64,000 nucleotides of DNA from JACVRW01 sp034664125 (GCA_034664125.1 JAXDIG010000007.1:1-64000), one strand, 5' to 3'; positions 8,001 through 15,697 are shown, numbered from the stretch's first letter. The notes: generated from the letters alone by a model not told the origin. Translations and numbers: made by a program.

Positions 8001-8314
8001 CCGACGATCATCAGGTGGGTGTTCGACAGGTCGCGGACGAGGTGGCCGGCGTAGCCCGCCCGCGCGAGCCAGTCGGCCACCCATGGCAGATTCTTTACGA
8101 CCATGTGAAAACCGCCCAGCACGAGGAAACCCGCACCGGCGAGGAAGTACTTCGGGAGCTTCGCGTCGTGGGCGGCTAGCTCGAGCTCGCTGTAGGGCTC
8201 GCTGCGGACCGGTGGGGAGCGACCGGGGAGCACGCGGTAGAGCACCGCGACAACGACGGCGAAGTTGGCCAGGAAGGTCAGGAACGTCAGCGTGCTGAGG
8301 TGCTGGACGTACAC
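5075..8314 (-). CDS. 1079-residue multi-domain membrane protein, haem-copper-oxidase-like N-terminus
   Basis: The reading frame is continuous from GTG 8314. Residues about 1-520 form 12-14 helices and contain three copies of one module, near 60-125, 226-292 and 384-450. Each has a G-rich helix, a loop such as ADWLxRAGxAG, and a second helix with a conserved histidine (NTH100, SHAH267, NLH422). This resembles the threefold pseudo-symmetry and haem histidines of oxidase subunit I, but the CuB cluster of CcoN (HH, Tyr) is absent. Residues about 530-720 add more helices, 740-880 form a soluble domain, and 885-1060 a seven-helix domain (GWNPGLFRTYYLTGG). It lies between the oxidase genes and ccmE, so a role in electron transfer or haem handling is inferred. 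Function unknown. Confidence 0.6.
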   Translation of the reverse strand: MYVQHLSTLTFLTFLANFAVVVAVLYRVLPGRSPPVRSEPYSELELAAHDAKLPKYFLAGAGFLVLGGFHMVVKNLPWVADWLARAGYAGHLVRDLSNTHLMIVGGGTLIATGVCWYGLPRIVGRPLASNGLAQCAFWFTAAGLFVFYVAFVGNGIAMGRLVSHGWSYEAAKDHMGNWYRAPVGMGAGVMGVGYWCFAANVFLTTFQARLVRVPKPAGHLWKFVATGAAGLTVGTVQGVIQVQPANADWLYRAGHAGEWIDPISHAHINLVTGLTMLVAGGLLHLVPRLGGTQPSRRLANACFYVLLGGSLAFYGVALYLGLHEGHLVAVGGLTPEQAEAATPLHPYLIMAAGVAMLAGFWLLLFVIARAFLRSRSPVRPFVLAGCAALAVGTLQGPVQAFPAVGELLDRGGDAGDVIVNLHAQLNMLGGLMVILVGLALALVREHAGVPWPRRAARVVPFAVGGGMAVYYAAGIVFAALEADQVSHGLSFGAAVARLEPWEALVLVPAALGVLGGFSAYASATWSMTAGYRKAGRRRLNAAPAAYTGSIPRRVRRLKPAALAGYEIPMGVLGFPGVGWLFAGFPFTATILLIVGPALAWAVIPVAFSPFGEGPLRGIGWKVEFAWLPASTLVSTALLYRAQRRRLIRLEGARPRVRRRRDTRTRISIGVGVIALVLVSLPLVPVVTGLGERPVRYTYQTRFARDITGPFLNTPRGPVKLFAWGDPQSPYPADALRVHATQVRSLLVRAAAVDSPGAYRLFNLSNGERVALAVRRRAHASLVLAPSRAPPPGRYVFVASHEGMFGGRDFVYLTVAPRGAPVTAISSRSSGSSPTVAAALLPIAAALAAALFTALLARSYRQRPAGQKLLWTGGFGLFAVAAASEAVAQRSGWNPGLFRTYYLTGGVLAVGYLGAGSAWLQLPRRARDVLVGALAVATLAAVASVLLAPVHAETLAATPSGRPPANGALGGHAFLWAVVLNSFGTVFLVGGALYSIARRRRVRANLWIAGGALVLALSTSMSRAGEYSFMYIGELIGIALMFCGFTLAGQRARPPPRLTPARANRPAAGAMTPRPAGPGG

Positions 8315-8323
8315 GACCCGGGA

Positions 8324-8512
8324 TCAGCGGAGGCCGGGCTCGACGAAGTAGATCGTGAGCGCCACCGCGAGATAGAGCACGATCATCACCGCCAGGATCA
8401 CCCAGGCGCGGACGGTCGCCCGGCGCGAGTGTCTAGCGCCCGCCGGCGCGCCGATGTCTCGGTAGCCGACGAGCGGGCGCCCTGGTAACAGCCTCCGGCG
8501 TCGCCGGGCCAT
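8324..8512 (-). CDS. Small single-helix membrane protein of the oxidase cluster
   Basis: A 62-residue protein with a strongly basic N-terminus (MARRRRRLLPGRP) and one membrane helix at about residues 36-56 (WVILAVMIVLYLAVALTIYFV). The start overlaps the stop of the upstream barrel protein (TGATG), so translation is coupled. The basic N-terminus predicts an N-in topology. Size and position suggest a small oxidase subunit comparable in role, not in sequence, to CcoQ. No family could be assigned. Confidence 0.6.
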   Translation of the reverse strand: MARRRRRLLPGRPLVGYRDIGAPAGARHSRRATVRAWVILAVMIVLYLAVALTIYFVEPGLR

Positions 8513-8829
8513 CAGAAGACCTTCTCCATCACGAGGCTCCTCTCCAGCTGGATGTCACCGCCCACGTCGGCCAGCATGCGCTCGAACGTGTAGCCGCGCT
8601 CGACGAAGGCCTCTAGCTGCACGAGCGTGTCCCATGTCGTGTAGCAGTGCACGCGCACCCCCTTTTCGGCCTCGGTGCGGAAGAAGACATCGAAACCCTG
8701 GCAGCCCGGGTAGTCCTGCACATGGGCCTTGAGCGCCTGCAGCGACGCGTACAGCGCCGGCCAGTCGTCGTACGAAACGTCCGCCACGCTGCAGGTCGAG
8801 TAGACGACGAACGGTAGGGCGGACGCCAT
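8512..8829 (-). CDS. Dimeric alpha/beta-barrel (ABM-like) protein in oxidase cluster
   Basis: A 105-residue soluble protein. It opens with the strand LPFVVYSTCSVAD, then a helix (WPALYASLQALKAHVQDYPGCQGFDVFF) and strands GVRVHCYTTWDT and QLERSLVMEKVF. This ferredoxin-like beta-alpha-beta-beta-alpha-beta layout matches antibiotic-biosynthesis-monooxygenase and stress-responsive barrel families. Some members of that fold bind or degrade haem, which would fit the neighbours, but no haem ligand can be assigned. It is coupled to genes on both sides through TGATG overlaps (8512 and 8829), an arrangement expected for proteins made in fixed ratio. Confidence 0.6.
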   Translation of the reverse strand: MASALPFVVYSTCSVADVSYDDWPALYASLQALKAHVQDYPGCQGFDVFFRTEAEKGVRVHCYTTWDTLVQLEAFVERGYTFERMLADVGGDIQLERSLVMEKVF

Positions 8830-9179
8830 CAGAATTTCTGCCCCGAGATCAGATGGCCGATGACCATCACCGCTCCGAAGACGACGATCACAGCGCTCAG
8901 AAGGAAGAAGAACATCGTCGCCGGGCCGGCCGCCTCGGTCGTGTAGCCGGCCCAGCTGTCGAGCGGGCTGATTCCGGTGATCTGCCGGGTCGAGCGGTAC
9001 TGCCTGACCCAGGCCAGCAGCAATACGACCAGCACGGTCACGAAGCCCCACATCCAACCCAGCGCGGTCCAGTCGTAGTGCCAGGTGGCGTCGCGACCGT
9101 GCGGCACGATCTGGTGGCCTTGGAGGTAGTGGTAGTACTCCCGCGCCGTCTGTGGCGAGTCACCGCTCGGCATCGACAC
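8829..9179 (-). CDS. Two-helix membrane protein, putative oxidase accessory subunit
   Basis: A 116-residue protein with two membrane helices at about residues 41-60 and 87-108, joined by a polar loop (RQYRSTRQITGISPLDSWAGY). GTG 9179 is taken as the start because GGAGGAG lies seven to eight bases upstream; the ATG at 9173 is the alternative. The gene starts inside the 3' end of the preceding gene (20-base overlap). The N-terminus before the first helix is rich in His, Tyr and Trp (YYHYLQGHQIVPHG, WHYDW), which could contact copper or haem. No family was recognised. Confidence 0.6.
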   Translation of the reverse strand: MSMPSGDSPQTAREYYHYLQGHQIVPHGRDATWHYDWTALGWMWGFVTVLVVLLLAWVRQYRSTRQITGISPLDSWAGYTTEAAGPATMFFFLLSAVIVVFGAVMVIGHLISGQKF

Positions 9180-9468
9180 GGTCCCACTCCTCCTCGTCGA
9201 AAGCCCACTCGGGCGTGTAGTAGTCCTCCTCCTCGATGCTCAGCGGGATCCGGGCCGCCTGCTCGAGGTTGTGGAAATGGCCGGCCTTCCACGCGAGCAG
9301 GAAGCCCAGAAGCGCGAGGCCCGCGAAGAGGAAGAACGACTCGAGCATCCAGTCGGCCATGATCCAGCGGGACTGGTCGCTTTCAGGCTGGTCGTGTGCG
9401 AGCACCGCCGCCGGCGAAGACAGGACGACGGCGAGCGTGAACACGGCCGCGGCCAGTCGGATCCTCAT
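9160..9468 (-). CDS. Small exported/membrane protein of the oxidase cluster
   Basis: A 102-residue protein with an N-terminal signal sequence (RIRLAAAVFTLAVVLSS, cleavage likely after AVLAH or nearby). A second membrane helix covers about residues 42-60 (LESFFLFAGLALLGFLLAW), and the C-terminal tail is very acidic (SIEEEDYYTPEWAFDEEEW). The ATG at 9468 overlaps the stop of the diheme subunit gene in an ATGA. An acidic tail beside cytochrome genes could serve in docking, but that is speculation. No named family was recognised. Confidence 0.6.
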   Translation of the reverse strand: MRIRLAAAVFTLAVVLSSPAAVLAHDQPESDQSRWIMADWMLESFFLFAGLALLGFLLAWKAGHFHNLEQAARIPLSIEEEDYYTPEWAFDEEEWDRVDAER

Positions 9469-10880
9469 TGCTGCCCCGGCACGGTCGGCGGGATGTCCCG
9501 CTGGGACGACACCGGCAGCTTGTCCCCGCGGCTCCTGGCATCGACCCACGCGCGGTTCAGCAGGCGATCGTAGATCCCCCGTATGCCGGCAGCCGCGTCG
9601 CTGAGGCTGAGCGACGTGTCGAAGCCTTTGACTACGAGGCGATCCGCGGAGTTCAGGCCGGGGAACACCAGCCTCGCTTCCTTCATGAAGGGGTCGGAGC
9701 TCTGCTTCTTGGAGAACGAGGCGTTGTCGGCCAGCTTCTGGCGTGATTTGACCCACTGGAGCAGCTCGGCGGACGGCTGCCACGTGATGTAGTCCTCGGG
9801 CTCGGGAACGACGTCCTTCGCGAGCGTCTTGTTGGGGATCGTCTTCACGAACAGCACCAGGCGCCAGATGTCGTCAACCGACAGGCGGTCGCCGAAGTTC
9901 TCCATGCCGGTGCCGGTCCAGCCGCGCAGGATGCGGTAGTAGAAGTCACCCGGTCCGGTGTCTCCGCCGCAGCAGGCGTCGTCCTTGTCGGTGAAGTCGG
10001 CGGGCGGGGGCGAGAGGAACGGCGCCCCCGGCCCCTTGCCGTCGCCCTTTGTGCCGTGGCATCCCACGCAGCGCTGGAGAAAGATCTCCTTGCCGCGCAG
10101 GAGGTTGGCCTCGGTGACCGGCAGCGGATCGGCGGAGAGCCAGTAGCTGCGGTCGATCTGGGAGAGGTTCGGCGCCTCCTCGAGCTGGTTGGGCGGCGGC
10201 TCGACCTCCTTTTGCGGCACGATTTTCTTGTTTGCTCCCTCGAAGCCGCGGTAGGGCTCGGGAAAGCCCTGCACCGTCAGTACGACGCTCTTTGCGTAGA
10301 GCTGGCCGGCGTAGCGCAGCAGCCCGGACTTGCCGCTGCGCGTCTCGACAAAGGCTGTCAGCTGCTCGACCTGGCTATTCGAGAAGAGCGACTTCATCGG
10401 CGGCATCAGCGACAGCGGATCTGTGAAGCGCGCGTCGTAGAAGTGGGCGGCCTGCCAGTCGCCCGGGTGCCACCCGGACTCCTGGGAGAGGTCGGGACCG
10501 GTCCGCTCGGTGCCCAGGAGGTTGGGCGACTGGTCGCTGCCGTAGAAGTCCCCGGGCTGCGAGACCTTCGGGTAGAGGAAGTAGAGCGCCTCCCGTACGT
10601 CTTGCGGCCGCGAGTAGCCGGAGTGGCAGACGAAGCAGTTGTTCGACGCGAATAGGTGCCGTCCGCTGCTCGCCTTGTCGCTCAGCGGCGCCCAGTCGTC
10701 CGAGGCGGGCGGGTCGAACGTGCTCACCGGCAGCCAGACGACCACGAAGACGACGAACAGGAACACCAGCAGGCCGCCGGCGCCGGCGATCCACGGCGTG
10801 ATCAACATCTTCTCCGTCGGGTGCGCCGACCAACCGCGCGGGGTCCGCGACTCTTCTCGGCTCGTATTCTCCTCGTCCAT
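9465..10880 (-). CDS. ccoO: Diheme cytochrome c subunit, CcoO domain plus CcoP-like domain
   Basis: A 471-residue membrane-anchored cytochrome. One helix at about residues 28-52 anchors it. The first c-type site is C82FVCH86, followed by the CcoO-like RTGPDLSQESGWHPGDW and SLMPPM, where Met160 or Met162 can be the distal ligand. A second site, C271VGCH275, lies in a class I cytochrome domain like the CcoP modules. In cbb3 oxidases CcoO is monohaem and CcoP a separate diheme protein, so this looks like a fused electron-input subunit. It follows ccoN by three bases. Maturation needs the Ccm pathway encoded downstream. Confidence 0.85.
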   Translation of the reverse strand: MDEENTSREESRTPRGWSAHPTEKMLITPWIAGAGGLLVFLFVVFVVVWLPVSTFDPPASDDWAPLSDKASSGRHLFASNNCFVCHSGYSRPQDVREALYFLYPKVSQPGDFYGSDQSPNLLGTERTGPDLSQESGWHPGDWQAAHFYDARFTDPLSLMPPMKSLFSNSQVEQLTAFVETRSGKSGLLRYAGQLYAKSVVLTVQGFPEPYRGFEGANKKIVPQKEVEPPPNQLEEAPNLSQIDRSYWLSADPLPVTEANLLRGKEIFLQRCVGCHGTKGDGKGPGAPFLSPPPADFTDKDDACCGGDTGPGDFYYRILRGWTGTGMENFGDRLSVDDIWRLVLFVKTIPNKTLAKDVVPEPEDYITWQPSAELLQWVKSRQKLADNASFSKKQSSDPFMKEARLVFPGLNSADRLVVKGFDTSLSLSDAAAGIRGIYDRLLNRAWVDARSRGDKLPVSSQRDIPPTVPGQQ

Positions 10881-10883
10881 CGC

Positions 10884-12389
10884 TCAGCCTGCCACCGGGG
10901 GAGCGACCGCCTCGGCGACCTTCATCGTCTCGCGCCGCCGAGTTTCGTAGGTATTCGTGCGCATGGTCATCCCGATGTTCACCATTTGAACGATTCCAGA
11001 GATGACGATCATCGCCCCGAAGATCCCGCGCGCGATGTAATAGGGGTGAAGCTGATCGAGGACATTCACCTCGGGAATGCCGTCCTGCCAGCTGAACCCC
11101 TGCTGGAAGCCGGCAAGCGTCAACACACTGAAAAAGCCGGTGAACCCCACCGTGACAAGCCAGTACTGCCACTCGGTGAGGCTTCGGCTCCAGAGCGGGC
11201 GAGCGTACACCTGGGCAACGATGTAGTCGATCACGCCCATGCCGAGGATCGTAAAGGCGCCGAGTAGTGCCAGGTGAGCATGGGCGACGACGAAGTTGGT
11301 GAAATGCTGCAGCTTGTTGAACGGCTGCAGCGCCTCGAAAGCGCCCTGTACGTTCACTAAGAAGTAGAAGAAGAATGCGGTCATGGTGAACCGCATGGTC
11401 ATGTTCGTAAAGAACTTGTCCCAGTTGCCTTTCATCGTGCCCAGAATGTTGATGGTGAAGGCGAAGACCGGGATCAGAAGAGCCCACGACGAGATCTCGG
11501 CGATCGTCTTCAGCCAGGCCGGCGTCGGCGACTGCAGGATGTGGTGGTCACCGACGCCGGTGTAGAGGAATGCCATGCCCCAGAAGCTGATCAGCGAGAG
11601 CGTGTAGCTGTAGAGGGGCGTATTGGTGATACGCGGGACGATGTAGTACGAGATCGCGATGAGCATCGGCGTGAGCCACAGGCCGAAGAGGTTGTGGGCG
11701 TACCACCAGTTCAGGATCGCGTCGTCCAAACTGTTCACAAGCGCCCCTGAGGGCGCGCTCCAGATCTGTCCGGGCCGCCAGATCACGTTCCCGATGGCGT
11801 AGTCCACCGCCAGCCAAATCGGGCTCGCGATGAAGAACCAGACGGAGACGTAGATCGGCCGGATCGTCCGGATCGCGACGGTCGCGAGGATGTTCACGAT
11901 ATTGGCGAGCCAGATGACCAGCAGCGCGATGTCGACCGGCCAGATGAACTCCGCGTACTCGCGGCCCTGGCTGTGGCCCGTGAGCAAGCCGATCACGCCC
12001 AACAGGAACATGACGTTCCAGGCCCAGGCGGTCCAGACGCCCAGCCGCTCGCTCCACATTCCTCGCGTGCCGCACAGCCGCGGGAGCATGTAGAACAGCG
12101 CGCCGAAGTACATCATCGAGAGCCAGGCCAGGATCACCCCGCTCACGTGCGCAGGCCGGACGCGGCTGAATGCGAGCCAGGAGACGTCGCCGAACGCCTC
12201 CGGAGTCACGAACTGCGTCGCGAGCACGAGCCCGAACAGGTCGACGACGGTCAACCAGACCACCGAGGCGAGCAGCCAATGGCGCGCGGCTCGATCCGGG
12301 TACGGCATACGGGCCGCCGTGGGCGGCGTCGTAATGGGGGCGGGCGCGCCGAGAACTGCTGCGCCGGCCGGTGGGACCTGCTCCCTCAT
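10884..12389 (-). CDS. ccoN: cbb3-type cytochrome c oxidase subunit I (CcoN)
   Basis: A 501-residue, 12-helix catalytic subunit (C-type haem-copper oxidase). Counted from ATG 12389, all expected residues are visible: His81 (RPAHVSG) and His372 for the low-spin haem, His370 for haem b3, CuB ligands His232 (NWWYAHNLFG), His282 and His283 (GVGDHHILQSP), and the cross-link tyrosine Tyr276 six residues before His282. It reduces O2 to water with proton pumping, typically at low oxygen. The ATG at 12389 has AGGAGG just upstream; an in-frame GTG at 12434 would add 15 residues. The promoter region is shared with the two-component system and contains an inverted repeat. Confidence 0.93.
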   Translation of the reverse strand: MREQVPPAGAAVLGAPAPITTPPTAARMPYPDRAARHWLLASVVWLTVVDLFGLVLATQFVTPEAFGDVSWLAFSRVRPAHVSGVILAWLSMMYFGALFYMLPRLCGTRGMWSERLGVWTAWAWNVMFLLGVIGLLTGHSQGREYAEFIWPVDIALLVIWLANIVNILATVAIRTIRPIYVSVWFFIASPIWLAVDYAIGNVIWRPGQIWSAPSGALVNSLDDAILNWWYAHNLFGLWLTPMLIAISYYIVPRITNTPLYSYTLSLISFWGMAFLYTGVGDHHILQSPTPAWLKTIAEISSWALLIPVFAFTINILGTMKGNWDKFFTNMTMRFTMTAFFFYFLVNVQGAFEALQPFNKLQHFTNFVVAHAHLALLGAFTILGMGVIDYIVAQVYARPLWSRSLTEWQYWLVTVGFTGFFSVLTLAGFQQGFSWQDGIPEVNVLDQLHPYYIARGIFGAMIVISGIVQMVNIGMTMRTNTYETRRRETMKVAEAVAPPVAG

Positions 12390-12453
12390 GCCCTCCTCGC
12401 GTGGTGGGGGACAGTGGCCGGCGGACGATGTCACGGCGCAGGGGCGCGGTCGG

Positions 12454-12490
12454 CGCAGATGACAACAACGTCATTTCGTTGTCATCTGCG
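12454..12490. promoter_or_regulatory. 13-bp inverted repeat in ccoN/response-regulator divergent promoter
   Basis: CGCAGATGACAAC (12454-12466) and GTTGTCATCTGCG (12478-12490) are perfect inverted arms with an 11-base spacer that contains a further GTCAT (12470-12474). The site lies 65 bases before ccoN and 34 bases before the response regulator. Repeated GTCAT half-sites fit an OmpR-family regulator binding as a dimer. Autoregulation plus oxidase control by the adjacent regulator is the simplest reading. Confidence 0.6.
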
Positions 12491-12523
12491 GCTCACGTCG
12501 CATAGGCTCGGTTTCGGCAAGCC

Positions 12524-13186
12524 ATGCAGATCCTGGTCATCGAGGATGAGCTACGGATCTTGGCCTTTCTGGTGCGCGCGCTGGAGGCCGAGGGGTTTGA
12601 CGTAACTCCTGCCGACAACGGCCCCGCCGGCCTTGCCCGGGCGATCGGGGGCCGGTACGACCTGGTCGTCCTCGATCTCCTGCTGCCGAAGGTCAACGGA
12701 CTCACGGTGCTCCGCGAGCTCCACCGCCGGCATCCCGAGCTGCCGGTGGTGATCGTGTCGGCCCGGTCCGATCTGCGCACCAAGCTCCGAGGCTTCGAGC
12801 TCGGCGCCAGCGACTACGTCGCGAAGCCGTTCGCCTTCGACGAGCTGCTCGCTCGCATCCGCGCTCAGCTCCGCGCGCACGCCTCCGGCGACGGCACCCC
12901 GCTGGCGGCCGGTGATGTCGCGCTCGACCTGGCCCGGCGCCAGGCCCGGATCGGCGCGCGCGTAATCGACCTCTCGGACCGTGAGTTCCGCCTGCTCCAC
13001 CATCTGATCCAGCACGCCGGTGAGGTCGTGAGCCGAGAGAGCATCCTGTCGGCGGTCTGGGGCTACTACTTCGACCCGAGGTCGAATGTCGTGGACGTCT
13101 GCATCCGCCGGCTGCGCACCAAGCTTGGTGAGGAGGCACCAATCGAAACGGTTCGCCATGCGGGTTATCGCCTCACCGCGGCGTAA
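12524..13186 (+). CDS. OmpR/PhoB-family response regulator
   Basis: A 220-residue two-domain regulator. The receiver domain has the acidic pocket (IEDE at residues 6-9), phospho-acceptor Asp51 (DLVVLDLLLP) and Lys101 (YVAKPF). The C-terminal winged helix carries LSDREFRLLHHL, EVVSRESILSAVWG and VDVCIRRLRTKLG, the OmpR_C DNA-binding pattern. It overlaps the kinase gene by 29 bases and is therefore co-expressed with it. Divergence from ccoN and the inverted repeat between them suggest control of the terminal oxidase and, through the operon, hemA. The stimulus is unknown. Confidence 0.88.
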   Translation: MQILVIEDELRILAFLVRALEAEGFDVTPADNGPAGLARAIGGRYDLVVLDLLLPKVNGLTVLRELHRRHPELPVVIVSARSDLRTKLRGFELGASDYVAKPFAFDELLARIRAQLRAHASGDGTPLAAGDVALDLARRQARIGARVIDLSDREFRLLHHLIQHAGEVVSRESILSAVWGYYFDPRSNVVDVCIRRLRTKLGEEAPIETVRHAGYRLTAA

Positions 13187-14276
13187 CGCTCTGGAATACG
13201 CGTGGATCGCCTTCGTCGCGGCGAACATCGCCGCGATGGTGGCGTGGCCGCGCTGGGAGACGGTTCCCTTCCACCTGATCTGGACGAGCCTGACCTTGCT
13301 CTACGGCCTGAGGGTCTGGCGCCCGGCGCCCACCGCCACGGTGCTGGTGGTGTTCGGGCTCGTCAGCGGCGGATTGATCACCGTCGATGCCTCGAACGGG
13401 ACGCAGGACTGGGGAGAGCTCTTCGAGGTGCCCCTGATGTCAGCCATGTTCCTGGCGATGGTCTGGCACGCTCGCAGACGCCAGGACGCGATCCGCGCAC
13501 TCGGACAGCTCGCCGAGGAGCGAGCCACCTTGCTCACAAGCCAGGAGCAATTCCTTCACGACGCGTCCCACGAGCTACGAACGCCGATCACGATCGCCCG
13601 CGGACATCTGGAGCAGTTAGAACGCTCCAGCCATCAGCCCTCCCCGGAAGTGGCTGTGGCGCTTGACGAGCTCGAGCGTATGGCACGCATCGTCGAGCGA
13701 CTGCTGGTGCTCGCCAAGGCAGAACGGCCGGACTTCTACGACTCCGTGGCACAGGTCGACGTCGAGCAGCTGCTCGAGGAAGTGCTCATGCGCTGGGCAG
13801 AGGTCGCGCCGCGGGCCTGGCGGCTCGGGGAACTCGCGACGGGCACGCTCCGGGTCGATCCGGATGCCCTTCGGATCGCGCTCGATGCGCTGATGGAGAA
13901 TGCTGTCGATCACACCCGAGTCACGGATGTGATCGAGATCCGAAGCCACCCGCGCGGCAGCGAGATCGCGATCGAGATTGCCGACGAGGGGTCTGGCGTC
14001 CCCGCCGCCGTTCTCGGGGAGATCTTCGATCGCTTTGCCCGCACCGACGCATCCCGCGCTCGCGCAGGAGGGGGCGTCGGACTCGGACTCGCCATCGTCG
14101 AGGCCATCGCGAAGGCGTACGGCGGACGCTGCACCGCCACCTCGTCGGCGGCAGGGTCGGTATTCACCCTGGTACTTCCAGGCTTCCGATCCGCCGACGA
14201 GGACCGTGGAGGTTTGGCAAAGTCGGTGGCCCTCGTGCCCTCTCCGCCGACCGAGCAGGCGCTCACCCGGGGATGA
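13158..14276 (+). CDS. Membrane sensor histidine kinase
   Basis: A 372-residue kinase starting at ATG 13158 inside the end of the regulator gene. Three or four short hydrophobic segments lie in residues 12-105 with almost no periplasmic domain, so sensing probably occurs within the membrane or through a partner. Next come HisKA with FLHDASHELRTPIT (phospho-acceptor His138) and an HATPase domain with ALMENAVDHT (N box), DEGSGVP (G1) and GGGVGLGLAI (G2). The stop overlaps the hemA start by an ATGA. Membrane-intrinsic sensors next to oxidase genes often respond to redox state, which is an inference here. Confidence 0.87.
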   Translation: MRVIASPRRNALEYAWIAFVAANIAAMVAWPRWETVPFHLIWTSLTLLYGLRVWRPAPTATVLVVFGLVSGGLITVDASNGTQDWGELFEVPLMSAMFLAMVWHARRRQDAIRALGQLAEERATLLTSQEQFLHDASHELRTPITIARGHLEQLERSSHQPSPEVAVALDELERMARIVERLLVLAKAERPDFYDSVAQVDVEQLLEEVLMRWAEVAPRAWRLGELATGTLRVDPDALRIALDALMENAVDHTRVTDVIEIRSHPRGSEIAIEIADEGSGVPAAVLGEIFDRFARTDASRARAGGGVGLGLAIVEAIAKAYGGRCTATSSAAGSVFTLVLPGFRSADEDRGGLAKSVALVPSPPTEQALTRG

Positions 14277-15616
14277 GAGAATCCGCTGTCCTCGAGGGCA
14301 CGGGGTCGGACGGTCTGCTCGCGTTGGGCATTTCCCACCGGACCGCCCCGCTGGCGTTGCTCGAGCGGCTCACGCTGTCGCCCAGCGCCAGCCCCGGGAT
14401 CCTCGCCGACATTGCGAGCCACGATGAAATTCGCGAGGTTGTCTCCCTGTCGACATGCAATCGGACTGAGGTCTACCTCGTTGCGACCGACTTCGCCGCG
14501 GCTGGGGAGTTCGCGCTGGCCGCGCTATCCCGTGAGGCGGGCATCCCACCGGCGGTGCTACTCGGGCGGCTCCACTCGTTGCGTGGCCGGGAAGCGGTGC
14601 GGCACCTCTTTCGCGTGACGGCCGGGCTCGAGTCGATGGCGGTCGGCGAGACGGAGATCCAGGGACAGGTAAAGCGCGCCTACGAGCTGGCGCTGCGCGA
14701 GGGAGTGACGGGCCCGATCACCAACCGGCTCTTCCGCGGGGCTCTCGAAGCCGGCAAGCGGACTCGCAGAGAAATCGCCCCTCGCCGCCCGCCGGTGTCG
14801 ATCGCTTCGGTCGCGGTCGGCCTGGCGGCCCATCGGCTCGGTGAACTCGCCGAGCGCCGAGCCGTCGTCATCGGCACCGGCGAGAACGGCGAACTCACCG
14901 GGCGCGCGCTATCCGGACACGGGGCGAGGACGGTGTTCGTAGGCAATCGCCGCTACGACCGCGCCATGGCCCTCGCGCAGCGATTCGGCGGCCGGGCGGC
15001 GCGGTTCGAGAACCTTCGGGCAGAACTGATCGAGGCCGACCTTGCTGTGAGTTGCACTTCATCCCCTCATCGGGTGCTCGAGCGGGACGACCTCGCGCCC
15101 GTGATGGAGAAGCGCGGAAGCCGGGCGCTGGTATTGGTCGACACCGCAATGCCACGCGACATCGACCCCGCAGTGAGAGACCTGCCCCAGGTCGTGCTCT
15201 ACGACATGGACGACCTGAGGGGAGAGGCGGCACGGAAGGTGAACGGCCACGACGCGGGGCCAGGACACTCGGCACCACTGATCGACCGAGAAGTCGAGCG
15301 CTTTCAGGAGTGGCTTGCTACCAGGGATGTCGTCCCCGCGATCTCGGCTCTCCGCGATCGTGCCGAGGCTACGGCGGATCAGGTGCTCCGCGAGCACGCG
15401 GCATCCTGGGAATGCTTGTCCGCGAAAGATCGGGAGCTCGTGGCGGTGGTGGCGCACGCCGTCGTCAACCAGCTCTTGCATGAGCCGACCATGAGACTCA
15501 AGGGCGTCAGCGGGAGCGCCGCTTCTACCTCGTACGTCCGGGCGCTCCGGGAGCTATTCGCCCTCGACGGGACCCGTGACTGCCTGGACCACAGCGATTG
15601 CCGTGGGGTGCTGTGA
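14273..15616 (+). CDS. hemA: Glutamyl-tRNA reductase
   Basis: A 447-residue enzyme that reduces glutamyl-tRNA(Glu) to glutamate-1-semialdehyde with NADPH, the first committed step of C5 haem synthesis. The N-terminal catalytic domain contains GISHRTAPLALLERL and the nucleophile Cys62 in VSLSTCNRTEVY. The signature GLESMAVGETEIQGQVKRAY follows, then an NADPH domain and a C-terminal dimerisation helix region. It is coupled by ATGA to a sensor kinase, not to other hem genes, placing haem synthesis under the same signal as the oxidase. Length and motifs are complete. Confidence 0.93.
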   Translation: MRESAVLEGTGSDGLLALGISHRTAPLALLERLTLSPSASPGILADIASHDEIREVVSLSTCNRTEVYLVATDFAAAGEFALAALSREAGIPPAVLLGRLHSLRGREAVRHLFRVTAGLESMAVGETEIQGQVKRAYELALREGVTGPITNRLFRGALEAGKRTRREIAPRRPPVSIASVAVGLAAHRLGELAERRAVVIGTGENGELTGRALSGHGARTVFVGNRRYDRAMALAQRFGGRAARFENLRAELIEADLAVSCTSSPHRVLERDDLAPVMEKRGSRALVLVDTAMPRDIDPAVRDLPQVVLYDMDDLRGEAARKVNGHDAGPGHSAPLIDREVERFQEWLATRDVVPAISALRDRAEATADQVLREHAASWECLSAKDRELVAVVAHAVVNQLLHEPTMRLKGVSGSAASTSYVRALRELFALDGTRDCLDHSDCRGVL

Positions 15617-15697
15617 CCAGCTCTAACACGGCGCGGCTCTCCATACGTCCCGCACCCTTTTAGGGCGGCGCCGACCCCGGAAGACCCGCCTCGCGGC

